Source: Natronoflexus pectinivorans (GTDB lineage: Bacteria > Bacteroidota > Bacteroidia > Bacteroidales > Marinilabiliaceae). Taken from it: 64,000 nucleotides of DNA. The stretch spans positions 186,001 to 250,000 of the forward strand of contig NZ_SLWK01000001.1 of NCBI RefSeq assembly GCF_004345615.1. The letters are read 5' to 3'. Shown piece after piece: positions 53,969 through 63,769 of this stretch. Position 1 is the first letter of the stretch, and each line of letters starts with the position of its first letter. The translations under genes were made by a program, and so were the position numbers. The notes under the pieces were generated by a model that saw nothing but the letters and a program-made list of their open reading frames with translations, was not told the origin of the DNA and ran no database searches.

Positions 53969-54541
53969 ATGCCAATCAACAACATATCCATAAAACTATT
54001 TAACCACACTGAGGAAGATATTCTCAATGCGTTAGAAATGCTTACCGAAGGATTTGGCAATGATTTCATCACGAAAGATGATCTATACAGCTATTCCATG
54101 AACCTTCCACACAGGTTCATGATATCTGCTTATCTGAGTGGTGTGATGGCAGGAACAATGCTGATCAGGATGATAACCCTTAGCGACAATGATCAACTTA
54201 TTGAACGAATTGCAAAAGATGGGCTTCGAATACCTTCTGTGCCTACAGTTGTTCTACAGGCAGAAGTGGTAGATCAAAAATTCCGGAACATGGGCGTGGG
54301 TCATGCCCTTTTCTGCAATGCTTTGGAAGAGATCAAGGAGATGAACCCAAACTCTGTAATTGGCACCGCATGGCACTTCAAGGAAAGCCCCATGCACCAC
54401 ATTTTTAGAAAAGAAGGCTTTCGTAGCCTCGGAATTCTTAAGAATTACTGGTTGCAAGAGAGCATTTCAAAGCAATTTAAGTGCCCTGTTTGCGGCAATC
54501 CATGCTTTTGTAATGCCATATTGTACTGCAAAGAACTATAA
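53969..54541 (+). CDS. GNAT acetyltransferase with C-terminal cysteine cluster
   Basis: This 190-residue protein has a GNAT core with the acetyl-CoA loop region VVDQKFRNMGVGHALFCNAL (near residue 100) and GTAWHFKESPMHHIFRKEGF. The last 25 residues hold a Cys-rich motif, CPVCGNPCFCNA...C, likely a small zinc-binding tail. The substrate is unknown. Its end overlaps the convergent sensor gene by 6 bp. Confidence 0.75.
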   Translation: MPINNISIKLFNHTEEDILNALEMLTEGFGNDFITKDDLYSYSMNLPHRFMISAYLSGVMAGTMLIRMITLSDNDQLIERIAKDGLRIPSVPTVVLQAEVVDQKFRNMGVGHALFCNALEEIKEMNPNSVIGTAWHFKESPMHHIFRKEGFRSLGILKNYWLQESISKQFKCPVCGNPCFCNAILYCKEL

Positions 54542-57500
54542 CCTGACCCCCACGAATACCACGTCGTCTACCTGTTCTTCATCACCTTTCCAGTTAAAGA
54601 ACTCATTTCGGATTATTCCAAGCTGTTCTCTCATAGGTTTATCTTTGATTTCAACCAGCAAATCTTTGGCTCTGGATGTCATATACTTTTTTCCTTTAGG
54701 CCCACCAAACTGATCTGTAAAACCATCAGAAAACATATAAAATGTATCACCCTCTTTGGTTTGGTATTCAATATCTACAAACTCGGAGTCATCCTCCATC
54801 ATCAAATCCCCGATGCTGCGACGAATACCCTTATAAATATTGAGTTCTCCGTTGATAAAAATATAGACCGGACGTTTGGCTGATGCCAAACGTATTGTCC
54901 CGTTTTTAGGATCTACTTCAACAATTGAGATATCCATTCCATCCCGTGTATTATCCTTATCGTTCTTTTGGAGAAGTATTTTAATTTCGATATCCAGTCG
55001 ACTAAGAATATCAGCAGGACTCTTAACCTCTTTCCTCTTTACAATATCATTTAACAGAGTCGTTCCAATCATTGACATAAAAGCTCCCGGAACCCCATGA
55101 CCAGTACAGTCGGCAGCGCAAATCAAAAACTTACCGTTGAGTGGGTGGAACCAATAAAAATCACCGCTCACAATATCTCGTGGTGCAAAGAATATGAAAG
55201 ATTCTCTGAACTGATTTTCGATGACCTCAGGTGGCGGTAATATGGACGACTGTATGCGTTTAGCATAATTAATGCTGTCGGTAATGTCCCGGTTTTTCCG
55301 CTCAATTTCGGCCTTTTGCAAACGAAGAATCACTGTTTGGGAGTCAACTTCCCGCTGTAGAGCTTCCTTCTGCTTGCGTAGTTTTCTCTCTCTGAAAACA
55401 ATAATGAGATAAACCACGTAAGATAGAACAGATATCAAAACAAGATAGAACCAACCTTTTTTCCAAAAAGGACTGGCAATAACGATCTGAATTGTTAAAG
55501 GTTCTTCATTATATACCCCATCGGCATTAAAAGCTCTTATTTGAAGGGTATAACTACCATCCGGCAAATATTCGTATTCCCTGAAACTTGTGCTGCCTAA
55601 ATCAACCCACTCAGGAGTAGATGACTCCCCTCTGCGTAAAAGTCTGTATTGATAAGTCACACCCAGGGGATCCTTAAAGCTGATTCCAATAAAATCAAAA
55701 CGGAAACGATATCTGTCACCATAAGCATATGGAAGATTCAATTCTCTTACAGAACCAAACTCTTGTCCTGAAACTCTGACAGAGGTAAAGTTTAGCATTG
55801 GAGGCATCTTATTTATGACATCTTTATCAGGAAAATAGTTGATGGCTCCTTGTGTTGAACCAAACCAGATGGTTTGGTTTTCATCAACCATTGCATGATA
55901 AAAATCTGCACCAAGATTTTGCTCGTAATCAAATCTCCTTATCTCTCCAGTATTTAAGTCAATACTACTCAAACCCGGAAAATGTGTAACCCATAAACGG
56001 TTAGATGTGTCAATTACAACATTGTAGCAAAAATTACGAGCCAAACCAGATGTCATATCAATAAAGCGAAGCGAATCCTCAGAGTATTGCAACACACCTC
56101 GTCCCTGAGTAGCCAGCCATATGTTTCCTTCATGATCCTGTGTCATATCAAAAACATCCAACGGCGTATCTGTGATTCTGTGGATCTCAATGCTGTTGTT
56201 GACGATTCGTGACACCCCGCTGTTGCGAAGCCCCATCCAAAGAAACCCATCACGATCGAGGAAAACAAAATTCACATTGTTATGTGGTAATCCATTCTCT
56301 GTAGTGAGATGCTGGCTGCTACCCGATTCAATGTCAAGCTGATAATACCCGCCAATGGTTGCAAGGTGAAGAACCCCATTTGATCCGGTGATGTCATTGA
56401 TCATATTCCCCATCCTACTGCGAGTGAAATGATATCGGGAAAACCGAAACTCCCCGTCGCGACGGTAGTAGAGCCCGCTACCACCTGTGGCAACCCACAT
56501 AGTTCCCTCATCATCCCTGTAAAAAGCAGTAACATTATCCCTGGGTATGCCTAACTCATCATCATAAAATTCAAAATCAGTAAAACAGAATGGATCTGCG
56601 ATGATCAATCCATTCTCCAAACCGATCCACAATTCATTGTTTTGTTGAAAAACGGAAATTACTTTATTATTCTGGAAACCAATCTCATCAAGATCATAGA
56701 AAACCATACTCTCATCCACAAGAGAAGCTACTCCACCCCCATAAGTTGCGAACCAATAGTTCCCCTCATAATCGGCAAGTATGTCGCGGATGAAATTGTT
56801 GTTCATCCCATTCACGGTAGAGAAGGTAAAAGACTCGGTAAACTCTTGTGATACAGGATCAAAAAAGAGCTTTATGACGCCGTTTCCCCATGTTGCCAAG
56901 AGCAAATGTCCCTCTTCTTCTTCCTCAATGGCCTGAATATTTTCCCACTCCAGGTTGAATGTTAAGCACAAACTGTTGTCAATAATGTGAGAAGCTTGGC
57001 CCTCCTTTAGAGCAAAACTGTAAAAACCTTCGTCTTCAGTTGTAATCCAGAATTGATCCTGAATACCTTTGCGCGGAGTTATTGAAGTGATGGTTGTCAT
57101 GGGTATTTCTGAGTAACGCTCAAGACTTTCGATCTTTCCGTCTCCTGAAAGAGTTAATTTCATGAGTCCCTCAGAAGTTCCTAATAGAACCTGATTATTT
57201 CCCAGAGGATGAATGGAATAAAACAAGGTGAAACCCAAACTCCCGGTTTCAAACCAAGTGGTAACATTGTTGTAGCGATCAATACGCGCAAAACCACTGT
57301 TTTGAACCACTACCCAGATGTGACCATCCCTGTCTTCGGTTATATCTCTGACAGGGCTTGACGTTTCTTCCAGAACAATGGGTGTAAACCTGTTGTCATT
57401 AAAGACACTTACATCTCCATTGTTGTGTCCGATCCATAGTTTTCCGTCACGGGCCACTTTAAGGGACATAACAAAATCCCCGGCCAAAGAATCAGCTGTT

Positions 57501-57718
57501 GTGAATGATCTAAATCTGAGACCATCATATTTAACCAAACCTTCACCTGTACCGATCCACAAAAAACCATCATGTCCCTGCTCCAATGCATAGACAAAGT
57601 TCTGGGGAAGCCCCATATTGGAGTCATAGTTCCGAAACTGAAAGGTTTGCGCTTCTAGGGATGAAAACACCAACAACCCTAAACAGATCAGACAGCAAAT
57701 TTTCTTTTCAAACTTCAT
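54536..57718 (-). CDS. Propeller-type sensor with SpoIIE phosphatase output
   Basis: This 1060-residue protein has a signal peptide (about 1-23). A periplasmic two-component-type beta-propeller with repeats such as DGFLWIGTGEGLVKYDG, GKLWIGHNNGDVS and EGTMWVATGGSGL (about 30-640) is followed by a Y_Y_Y-like domain (about 645-745). One membrane helix (about 758-780) and a coiled coil (785-830) lead to a SpoIIE-type PP2C serine phosphatase (about 840-1060, SGDFYWFHPLNGKFLICAADCTGHGVPG in two parts, FYMFSDGFTDQF). It is the last gene of the surface operon. Targets of such phosphatases are phosphorylated anti-sigma or anti-anti-sigma proteins or similar; none is visible here. Confidence 0.88.
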   Translation of the reverse strand: MKFEKKICCLICLGLLVFSSLEAQTFQFRNYDSNMGLPQNFVYALEQGHDGFLWIGTGEGLVKYDGLRFRSFTTADSLAGDFVMSLKVARDGKLWIGHNNGDVSVFNDNRFTPIVLEETSSPVRDITEDRDGHIWVVVQNSGFARIDRYNNVTTWFETGSLGFTLFYSIHPLGNNQVLLGTSEGLMKLTLSGDGKIESLERYSEIPMTTITSITPRKGIQDQFWITTEDEGFYSFALKEGQASHIIDNSLCLTFNLEWENIQAIEEEEEGHLLLATWGNGVIKLFFDPVSQEFTESFTFSTVNGMNNNFIRDILADYEGNYWFATYGGGVASLVDESMVFYDLDEIGFQNNKVISVFQQNNELWIGLENGLIIADPFCFTDFEFYDDELGIPRDNVTAFYRDDEGTMWVATGGSGLYYRRDGEFRFSRYHFTRSRMGNMINDITGSNGVLHLATIGGYYQLDIESGSSQHLTTENGLPHNNVNFVFLDRDGFLWMGLRNSGVSRIVNNSIEIHRITDTPLDVFDMTQDHEGNIWLATQGRGVLQYSEDSLRFIDMTSGLARNFCYNVVIDTSNRLWVTHFPGLSSIDLNTGEIRRFDYEQNLGADFYHAMVDENQTIWFGSTQGAINYFPDKDVINKMPPMLNFTSVRVSGQEFGSVRELNLPYAYGDRYRFRFDFIGISFKDPLGVTYQYRLLRRGESSTPEWVDLGSTSFREYEYLPDGSYTLQIRAFNADGVYNEEPLTIQIVIASPFWKKGWFYLVLISVLSYVVYLIIVFRERKLRKQKEALQREVDSQTVILRLQKAEIERKNRDITDSINYAKRIQSSILPPPEVIENQFRESFIFFAPRDIVSGDFYWFHPLNGKFLICAADCTGHGVPGAFMSMIGTTLLNDIVKRKEVKSPADILSRLDIEIKILLQKNDKDNTRDGMDISIVEVDPKNGTIRLASAKRPVYIFINGELNIYKGIRRSIGDLMMEDDSEFVDIEYQTKEGDTFYMFSDGFTDQFGGPKGKKYMTSRAKDLLVEIKDKPMREQLGIIRNEFFNWKGDEEQVDDVVFVGVRL

Positions 57719-58701
57719 CGTGCAGGTGCTTTTGGTTTTATACCTATGCTGTACTTATATCTCGGAATACCTCCAATGGGGATACTGTAGAACGGCATGA
57801 GTTCTCCATACTGGTTTTCCAGGTAAATAACCACATTATTGTTCCTCATATTCCGGTTAGGATCCTTGATCATTTGAATGTCCAAGGAGCTGTTTATATC
57901 ATCTTCGGTTATCTGATGAGTACTGGTTGCCCATTCATCATCGCCGGAAACAGCCATTAACTCTCCATTTTTACTGGGGGAAATGATGCGAATGATGCCA
58001 TCATCATCCCAGTCAAAATTACTTTGTTTAATTGCAACCACCCTATCGTCAATATAGGGATAGATATGAGACACCTCTCTGGCATCATCATGCAGACGGA
58101 ATTTATATTTAAAGTAGAATGCAAATGCACCTTCAATGGGTCTGTTTTCATTTGGACTGGTACTCAAAAACAGTCGGTATAGATTTCCATCATCACCTTC
58201 CAATCCTTCAACCACCAGTTTGAATATATTCCCTCCATACTCCGGCAGTAGCTCTCCTTCACTCGGGTTAAATGGTCCAAAGGTAAACCATCGACCATCC
58301 CAACGACCATCATTGCCGAAGGTTCTGGAAGCAAGCATAGTACCACTTCTGAAATTTCCATCCCGACGAATTCTTCGTGCATCTTCATCAGAACATGCAC
58401 CCTGACCACCATATACAGCAAAATTAGTGCGGGTATTCCATTCCCCTTTTTGTTCATCCAGATAACCTCCAACATCCGGATCATAAACCCTTATAAATAT
58501 CGGATCCTGGAAGGTCTCAGGTATTGAGAAAAATATTACCTGAATAAAGTCGTCATCGCCCCAAGCGGTATCTCCGTCCTTACCAAAAGTAACCAAAGCC
58601 GGTATATTTTCATCTAAAGCCGGGACAGGCTGCGCAAAGGTGTTTCCCTTAATAAGACAGACAAACAAAAAGAAAATAAAAATCGATTTTAAATTCATCA
58701 T
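57715..58701 (-). CDS. Exported protein of unknown function
   Basis: This 328-residue protein has a signal peptide (about 1-24, GNTFAQ). The mature part is rich in Asp, Gly and aromatic residues and probably beta-stranded (DPIFIRVYDPDVGGYLDE, WDGRWFTFGPF). I recognise no domain. Its stop overlaps the start of the sensor by 4 bp, so it is translationally coupled to it, and it follows the PD40/PKD gene after 18 bp. This suggests a role with the T9SS unit. Confidence 0.7.
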   Translation of the reverse strand: MMNLKSIFIFFLFVCLIKGNTFAQPVPALDENIPALVTFGKDGDTAWGDDDFIQVIFFSIPETFQDPIFIRVYDPDVGGYLDEQKGEWNTRTNFAVYGGQGACSDEDARRIRRDGNFRSGTMLASRTFGNDGRWDGRWFTFGPFNPSEGELLPEYGGNIFKLVVEGLEGDDGNLYRLFLSTSPNENRPIEGAFAFYFKYKFRLHDDAREVSHIYPYIDDRVVAIKQSNFDWDDDGIIRIISPSKNGELMAVSGDDEWATSTHQITEDDINSSLDIQMIKDPNRNMRNNNVVIYLENQYGELMPFYSIPIGGIPRYKYSIGIKPKAPAR

Positions 58702-58719
58702 ATTATCCTACAATTTCCT

Positions 58720-60162
58720 TTATTCAACCACTATTGTCCGGTAAGAACAAACTTTATTATCACCCCAGTATGCTTCACAACGTATACGATATGTCCCACT
58801 TCTGGTAAAAACATGTTGAACTGATTCTCCTCTGAGTCTTTGATCATCTCCAAAATCCCAAAAATATTCAACATGACCTACCTCTCCATATCCATTTAGT
58901 TGCGCTATTACGTTTAACGGTTCATTTACCTTAATAGTTTCAGGTATTTCAAACCAAACCTGTTTTGTTAACTCCAGATCAAGCACGTAATTGGCAACAG
59001 AGTATTGCTCCTCGCCTGTTATGGAATCTATCACATTGAGGTAAATCTCATATCTGCCTGGACCGGGAAAGCAATGGTCAACTTCAGCTCCCATTGCTTC
59101 TGTGCCATCACTGATTGTCCATTTAAAAGCCAGTGGAATGGTGTCAGAATCAAGACCGCTGTCTTCGAACAGAGTAAAACAGAAGTTGTCGTCAACAACT
59201 TCTAATGCTCGTTCACAAAACACCAACTCATATTCAAATCTGTATATATTATCTATTCCATCCCTATTGGATGCGAAAAAGCCTACTGTTTCATCATTAA
59301 AGATGAAACAACTAAAATCATCATATGGCGAATTAATCGGAGATTCCAGAGCAATTGGTTCACTCCAGGTTCCATTTTCATAGATCGAATAGAAAATATC
59401 CAAACCTCCATATCCTCCATGGCCGTCAGATGAAAAATAAAGCTTCCCGGATGGATGAAAGAACGGGAAAAGTTCACGTCCCGGAGTATTAATAACTCCG
59501 CCCAAATTTTCAGGTGTGCTCCAGCCATTTTCGGAAAGAACACTCCGGTAAATGTCTGTTTCGCCGTATCCGCCAGATTTGTTAGAGACAAAATAGAGTT
59601 GACGTCCATCGGGCGACAGCGATGGTTGTCCTACCGAATAGCCTTCAATATTCAATGGCAGAGGAACAGGATTTTCCCAGCCTGAGGCCTGTCGTTCAAG
59701 CCTGAAAAGTCCCAGTTGATTGTAGCCCGAGCGGGATCGTGCTTCCCTTAAAGAACTTGACTTATTGAGAGTAGCGAGCATAAATTCCCCATCGGGAGAG
59801 ATGGTAACTGGCCCTGTAGTGAGCAAACTCCCAGCCAGACCTTCAAAAGGCGTTACACGCCCTATGCGCCCTCCGGGCAACAATGGAGCTTTGTAAAGTC
59901 GGTATAAATGTTCGTTGTCCTGATTAAAAACATTAATAAATATGGTGCTTTTGCGATTTGACACAAAATAGATTACAGAGTCATGAACGAAAGGAGCCAT
60001 TTCTCCGGAAGATACAGAATTAATCTTAAGACTTTCAACCTTTAGCTCCTGCCCTGAAGCGGGGATGATTGTAAAGAGAATAAACATAAAGAAACCCGCA
60101 AGTTTTATTTTAAAATAAAACTCACACTTTAGGCTAAAACTATATTTATTATCGTTGGTCAT
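58720..60162 (-). CDS. PD40 beta-propeller and PKD domain protein
   Basis: This 480-residue exported protein has a hydrophobic signal region (about 20-38, IPASGQ). PD40 propeller repeats (about 45-310) show FVSNRKST, ISPDGEFMLATL, LSPDGRQLYFVSNKSGGYGE and FHPSGKLYFSSDGHGGYGG. Two PKD-like domains follow (about 318-400 and 405-480, FDFGDDQRLRGESVQHVF-like sequence). Similar PD40 proteins accompany PorP/SprF in T9SS gene sets. The gap to PorP/SprF is 9 bp. Confidence 0.85.
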   Translation of the reverse strand: MTNDNKYSFSLKCEFYFKIKLAGFFMFILFTIIPASGQELKVESLKINSVSSGEMAPFVHDSVIYFVSNRKSTIFINVFNQDNEHLYRLYKAPLLPGGRIGRVTPFEGLAGSLLTTGPVTISPDGEFMLATLNKSSSLREARSRSGYNQLGLFRLERQASGWENPVPLPLNIEGYSVGQPSLSPDGRQLYFVSNKSGGYGETDIYRSVLSENGWSTPENLGGVINTPGRELFPFFHPSGKLYFSSDGHGGYGGLDIFYSIYENGTWSEPIALESPINSPYDDFSCFIFNDETVGFFASNRDGIDNIYRFEYELVFCERALEVVDDNFCFTLFEDSGLDSDTIPLAFKWTISDGTEAMGAEVDHCFPGPGRYEIYLNVIDSITGEEQYSVANYVLDLELTKQVWFEIPETIKVNEPLNVIAQLNGYGEVGHVEYFWDFGDDQRLRGESVQHVFTRSGTYRIRCEAYWGDNKVCSYRTIVVE

Positions 60163-60171
60163 GGTTTGATA

Positions 60172-61083
60172 TTAAAAGAACTTAGGACTAACTGTTGCAA
60201 TGCGATAACCAAAATCAAATTGTAAAGAAACTTCATGACTGCCACTGTTTAGGTTGCTTAAATCCCCTGTTGGATAGTCATAACTATAAGCCAACCGTAA
60301 CTGTGGAGTGACCTGCCACCCCAATAACCCTATCAATTCATTATTGCTGCGGTATGTAACCCCGGCCCAAATTAAATTATGCAAGATAACCGTTCCCGAA
60401 ACATCTAATGTAGTTGATAAATCGGGGTTATATCTTAAAAGTGCAGAGGGTTGTAATGACAGAGTCTGGCTTACATCATAAAGATACCCTGCTGTGATCA
60501 GGTAATCAGATTTTCCGGGCTCGAAAAAAGGAGAATCCTCATCGAACATATTTTTATAAAACAGATCGGCGATTGAAAACCCTACAAAATAGTTACTGCT
60601 ATACCATGCAACTCCAAACCTCAACTGAGGTTCGGATGCCGTTTCATTATATCCAAAAACCGGATCATCGGGTTGAAGAAGTGAGACGTTATCCCAACTG
60701 GCACTGGAAAACTCCATCCCTCCGCTAAGACTGAATGAAAGACGACTGCCATTGGTCATTCGAACCCGATAAGCGTATGCAAATGCAAATCCTGAATTAC
60801 GTACAACAGGAAACTGCTCGTTATAAAGCGAAAGCCCCAGAGCAACATTTTCGTTTTTCAATGGGGCATGAGCTGTAAAATATTGAGCGTATGGTGCACG
60901 TGGTGCACCAGTCCATTGCTGACGATAACCTCCGAAAGCAGTAAGTACCTCCCTCGAACCGGCAAAAGCAGGGTTTATGGCAAATTGGTTATGCATATAA
61001 TGGCTCATGAACAATTTCTGTTGCGCATTCATCTCTGATGCAACCATCATAAACATTAGTATAATCAATAACCACCTCATCAT
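60172..61083 (-). CDS. PorP/SprF-family T9SS outer-membrane protein
   Basis: This 303-residue protein has a signal peptide (about 1-21). The family opening MSHYMHNQFAINPAFAGSRE and repeated beta strands to a terminal YRIATVSPKFF are diagnostic. PorP/SprF proteins anchor type B (CHU_C) cargo on the cell surface; the gene just upstream encodes such a cargo. The pair is typical of gliding bacteria in the phylum. Confidence 0.92.
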   Translation of the reverse strand: MMRWLLIILMFMMVASEMNAQQKLFMSHYMHNQFAINPAFAGSREVLTAFGGYRQQWTGAPRAPYAQYFTAHAPLKNENVALGLSLYNEQFPVVRNSGFAFAYAYRVRMTNGSRLSFSLSGGMEFSSASWDNVSLLQPDDPVFGYNETASEPQLRFGVAWYSSNYFVGFSIADLFYKNMFDEDSPFFEPGKSDYLITAGYLYDVSQTLSLQPSALLRYNPDLSTTLDVSGTVILHNLIWAGVTYRSNNELIGLLGWQVTPQLRLAYSYDYPTGDLSNLNSGSHEVSLQFDFGYRIATVSPKFF

Positions 61084-61096
61084 AGCATATACTTAG

Positions 61097-63391
61097 TTAT
61101 CGTTTTATGACCAAATAATCTTTTACCGGATCTATTCCATCACCTGTAAAGACGAAATAGTAGGTTCCTTCAGGTACCGGATTGCCACTGGAGTCTCGTC
61201 CATCCCACCATTTGGGGTCGTCGTAATCTTCATCGTCGCCACCATAGTTTTGCTTTTGATAAACAATCTCACCTGTCTGGTTAAAAACCATTAAACGGTT
61301 GTTAGATATATGTGTGGCGCCTTTAATGACAAATCTGTCATTAAACCCATCCGGAATTTCGTTGGGAGAAAACCCTGTTGGATGTATTAATCCTTTTACC
61401 TCAATGCTTAAGTCATCCGAGATTTCCGGACAAATACCGTTCTTAACCGTCCATCTTAATGCAACCGAGCCAAAGGTCAAACCGGATATCTCGGACTTGG
61501 GATCATTAGAATTCAGCAAACTCCCTTCACCACTCAATATTTCCCAGGTACCAACACCAACAGGAGGAGTCATGGCATTGAGATTGATGGTGAATTGATG
61601 GTACGCTTCAATATCTTCTCCGGCATCAACATCCATTGGTTCCACCTCATGATAAAAAGTAACAGAAATCTCATCGTAGGCAGTGCAAACTCCGTTTACT
61701 TCAGTCCACCTTAAAGTATGAGCGGCCAATTCGTGAAATGGATCGGGATAGAACACAGTTGTAGGATCAGCTGCATAATTAAAAGATCCGCTCCCACTCC
61801 ACGTTCCGCTTCCGATGGAAGGTACTGCAGACATTTGAATTGACTCTCCACAGATTTCGCGATCGTTACCGGCATATGGGGAAGGCATCTCATCAACGCT
61901 TACTGAAAAAACAAGATCATCGAATGTGGTTTCACATCCATAAGTGTCGATGATGCTATGCAAATGGTAATTTTTGGTTTGTTCCGGAGAAAGTGACTGG
62001 TTAAATACTGCTGTACCAAAAGAGATGTCATCATCATTTAATCTGACAGTCCATGGCCCGCTGCCCTGGGCATTGAAGGTTAAGGTGGTTTCATCGCCTT
62101 CACATATACGATCTTCGGCAAGTTGTGCTATAAGATCAGGGAACTCAACAAAACGGATAGTAATCTGATCCGATGCTTCGCATCCCTCATTATCCATGCT
62201 CCAGGTAAAAACAAAGTCTCCATATTGAGATACTTCCACCTGACTATTTCCTGAATCGGGATCAGAAAAGGTAGCAAATGCAGATTGTGATGTCCAGGCT
62301 CCGTCTCCTGGCTCTCCCCAGGCATTCAATGAAAAAGTTGTTCCGCAAACAATTTCGTCTTCCCCCGCACTTAATTGCGGGGTCAATTCAGCAACGACTG
62401 CTTCACCTAGCAATTGAGACTCCGCGGCAAAACAACCATTAACATCCTCAATGGATATCAATTGAAACTCAGCTTTCCCCGATACGCTCTCATGCGGAAA
62501 CAAATAACTATTGCCGGGGTCTCCGGTGTGTATAAAGTTCTCTCCATTTAATTGATAGATGAACTCCATCGGCCCGTAACCCTGAAGCAGTTCTATTTCA
62601 ACCTCAGCATCTCCTCTGCCACAAACTTCTGAATTTGTTCGTATTTCTCCAGATGGTGAACCCTTTAAAATGACCTGAACTTCACTTTCAACCGGGGTAC
62701 ATGCCCCGTTTTCCTGAAGAAATTTAAGATCATAAGTTCCCTCTGTTTCTACAGTAAACAGTGCATTGGGATTTGCAAAATCAGAATTATTCTCTCCAAA
62801 AGATGCGCCATCAACAAGCTCCCACCAATAAGATGTGCTGACAGGATCTGGTTGTGCATTCAAAGCTGTGGAGTAGCCACATTGGTCAATAGGGTCACCA
62901 GCAAAAGGAGCAGGTCTTTGGTGGGATATTACCAACAGTTCTCCAATAATATTTTGCGATTCTCCCTGACCAATGATCCAGTCTCCATTCACTTCTCCAT
63001 GGAAAAACTCAACAATATTGATCTTTACTTCACGAGTTCTGTTCAACCACCCCTCGGCAAAGGTTGTATTATAAGTATATATACCATTGCTCATGTTGGA
63101 ATTGTCATCATAAATCCCACCCACGAGTCTTCGAGGAGGACCTGCGTCAACATTGCCATGAGCCGGACCTCTTTCTCCATTCCACTCTGACTCCTCATCA
63201 GCATCGGAAAATTCAATCCAGGCATTGAAAGGCTCTACGCCGGTAAATCGAATTCGAATCTGAAACTCTCCCGTTTCACACACTTCTATCACATCATCAA
63301 GCAATTCTGCCGATGGGGTTTGGGCTTCAATGTTGCCCACACTTCCCAAAAATAGAAGTAACCCTGTTATATAACTCAAACACCGCCCCAT
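61097..63391 (-). CDS. Large surface protein with CHU_C (type B T9SS) C-terminal domain
   Basis: About 764 residues from the ATG at 63391 (MGRCLSYITGLLLFLGSVGN, a signal peptide); an in-frame ATG at 63436 adds 15 residues. The body is a row of PKD/Ig-like repeats around residues 30-650 (for example GTTFSLNAWGEPGDGAWTS and CEGDETTLTFNAQGSGPWTV). The end (about 680-764, HPTGFSPNEIPDGFNDRFVI, VPEGTYYFVFTGDG, DYLVIKR) is a gliding motility-associated C-terminal domain. It is likely cargo for the PorP/SprF protein 13 bp downstream, and may act in adhesion or gliding. Confidence 0.88.
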   Translation of the reverse strand: MGRCLSYITGLLLFLGSVGNIEAQTPSAELLDDVIEVCETGEFQIRIRFTGVEPFNAWIEFSDADEESEWNGERGPAHGNVDAGPPRRLVGGIYDDNSNMSNGIYTYNTTFAEGWLNRTREVKINIVEFFHGEVNGDWIIGQGESQNIIGELLVISHQRPAPFAGDPIDQCGYSTALNAQPDPVSTSYWWELVDGASFGENNSDFANPNALFTVETEGTYDLKFLQENGACTPVESEVQVILKGSPSGEIRTNSEVCGRGDAEVEIELLQGYGPMEFIYQLNGENFIHTGDPGNSYLFPHESVSGKAEFQLISIEDVNGCFAAESQLLGEAVVAELTPQLSAGEDEIVCGTTFSLNAWGEPGDGAWTSQSAFATFSDPDSGNSQVEVSQYGDFVFTWSMDNEGCEASDQITIRFVEFPDLIAQLAEDRICEGDETTLTFNAQGSGPWTVRLNDDDISFGTAVFNQSLSPEQTKNYHLHSIIDTYGCETTFDDLVFSVSVDEMPSPYAGNDREICGESIQMSAVPSIGSGTWSGSGSFNYAADPTTVFYPDPFHELAAHTLRWTEVNGVCTAYDEISVTFYHEVEPMDVDAGEDIEAYHQFTINLNAMTPPVGVGTWEILSGEGSLLNSNDPKSEISGLTFGSVALRWTVKNGICPEISDDLSIEVKGLIHPTGFSPNEIPDGFNDRFVIKGATHISNNRLMVFNQTGEIVYQKQNYGGDDEDYDDPKWWDGRDSSGNPVPEGTYYFVFTGDGIDPVKDYLVIKR

Positions 63392-63436
63392 GTGTAATAT
63401 ATCTTTTGCTTTTAGAATAACTCTGAAAGAAAACAT

Positions 63437-63769
63437 TAATTTCTGTTTTACTCAAAATTTTTTGATGAATCGCTGCTTTTCTAATTGGAAATAGTGAATT
63501 TCTCAGACCAGGCAACTGTTATGCGGCCCCTCATTCGACAAAAAACCCATCAAAAAGGGATGTTCTAACAGGGATCTTTCGTTTACCATAACCAATTATG
63601 AGGCAGCAACTACTCGTTTGTCGACCACCGCTAAACAGGCGATTTAACAAACATGAATGTAATTTTAAATATTTTTACGCTAAAAAAAAAGTCAAGATGC
63701 ATAAATTCACATAATTAGGAGAATATTTTATACTCATTAAAGACAATTGGGCATCCTGACCAGATAAAA
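63437..63769. other. Gene-free gap, right of the surface operon
   Basis: These 333 bp hold the promoter of the surface operon and the 3' flank of the cardiolipin synthase gene. I see no convincing gene, repeat or hairpin. A 28-codon frame on the minus strand near 63510-63590 is too short to call. Confidence 0.5.
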
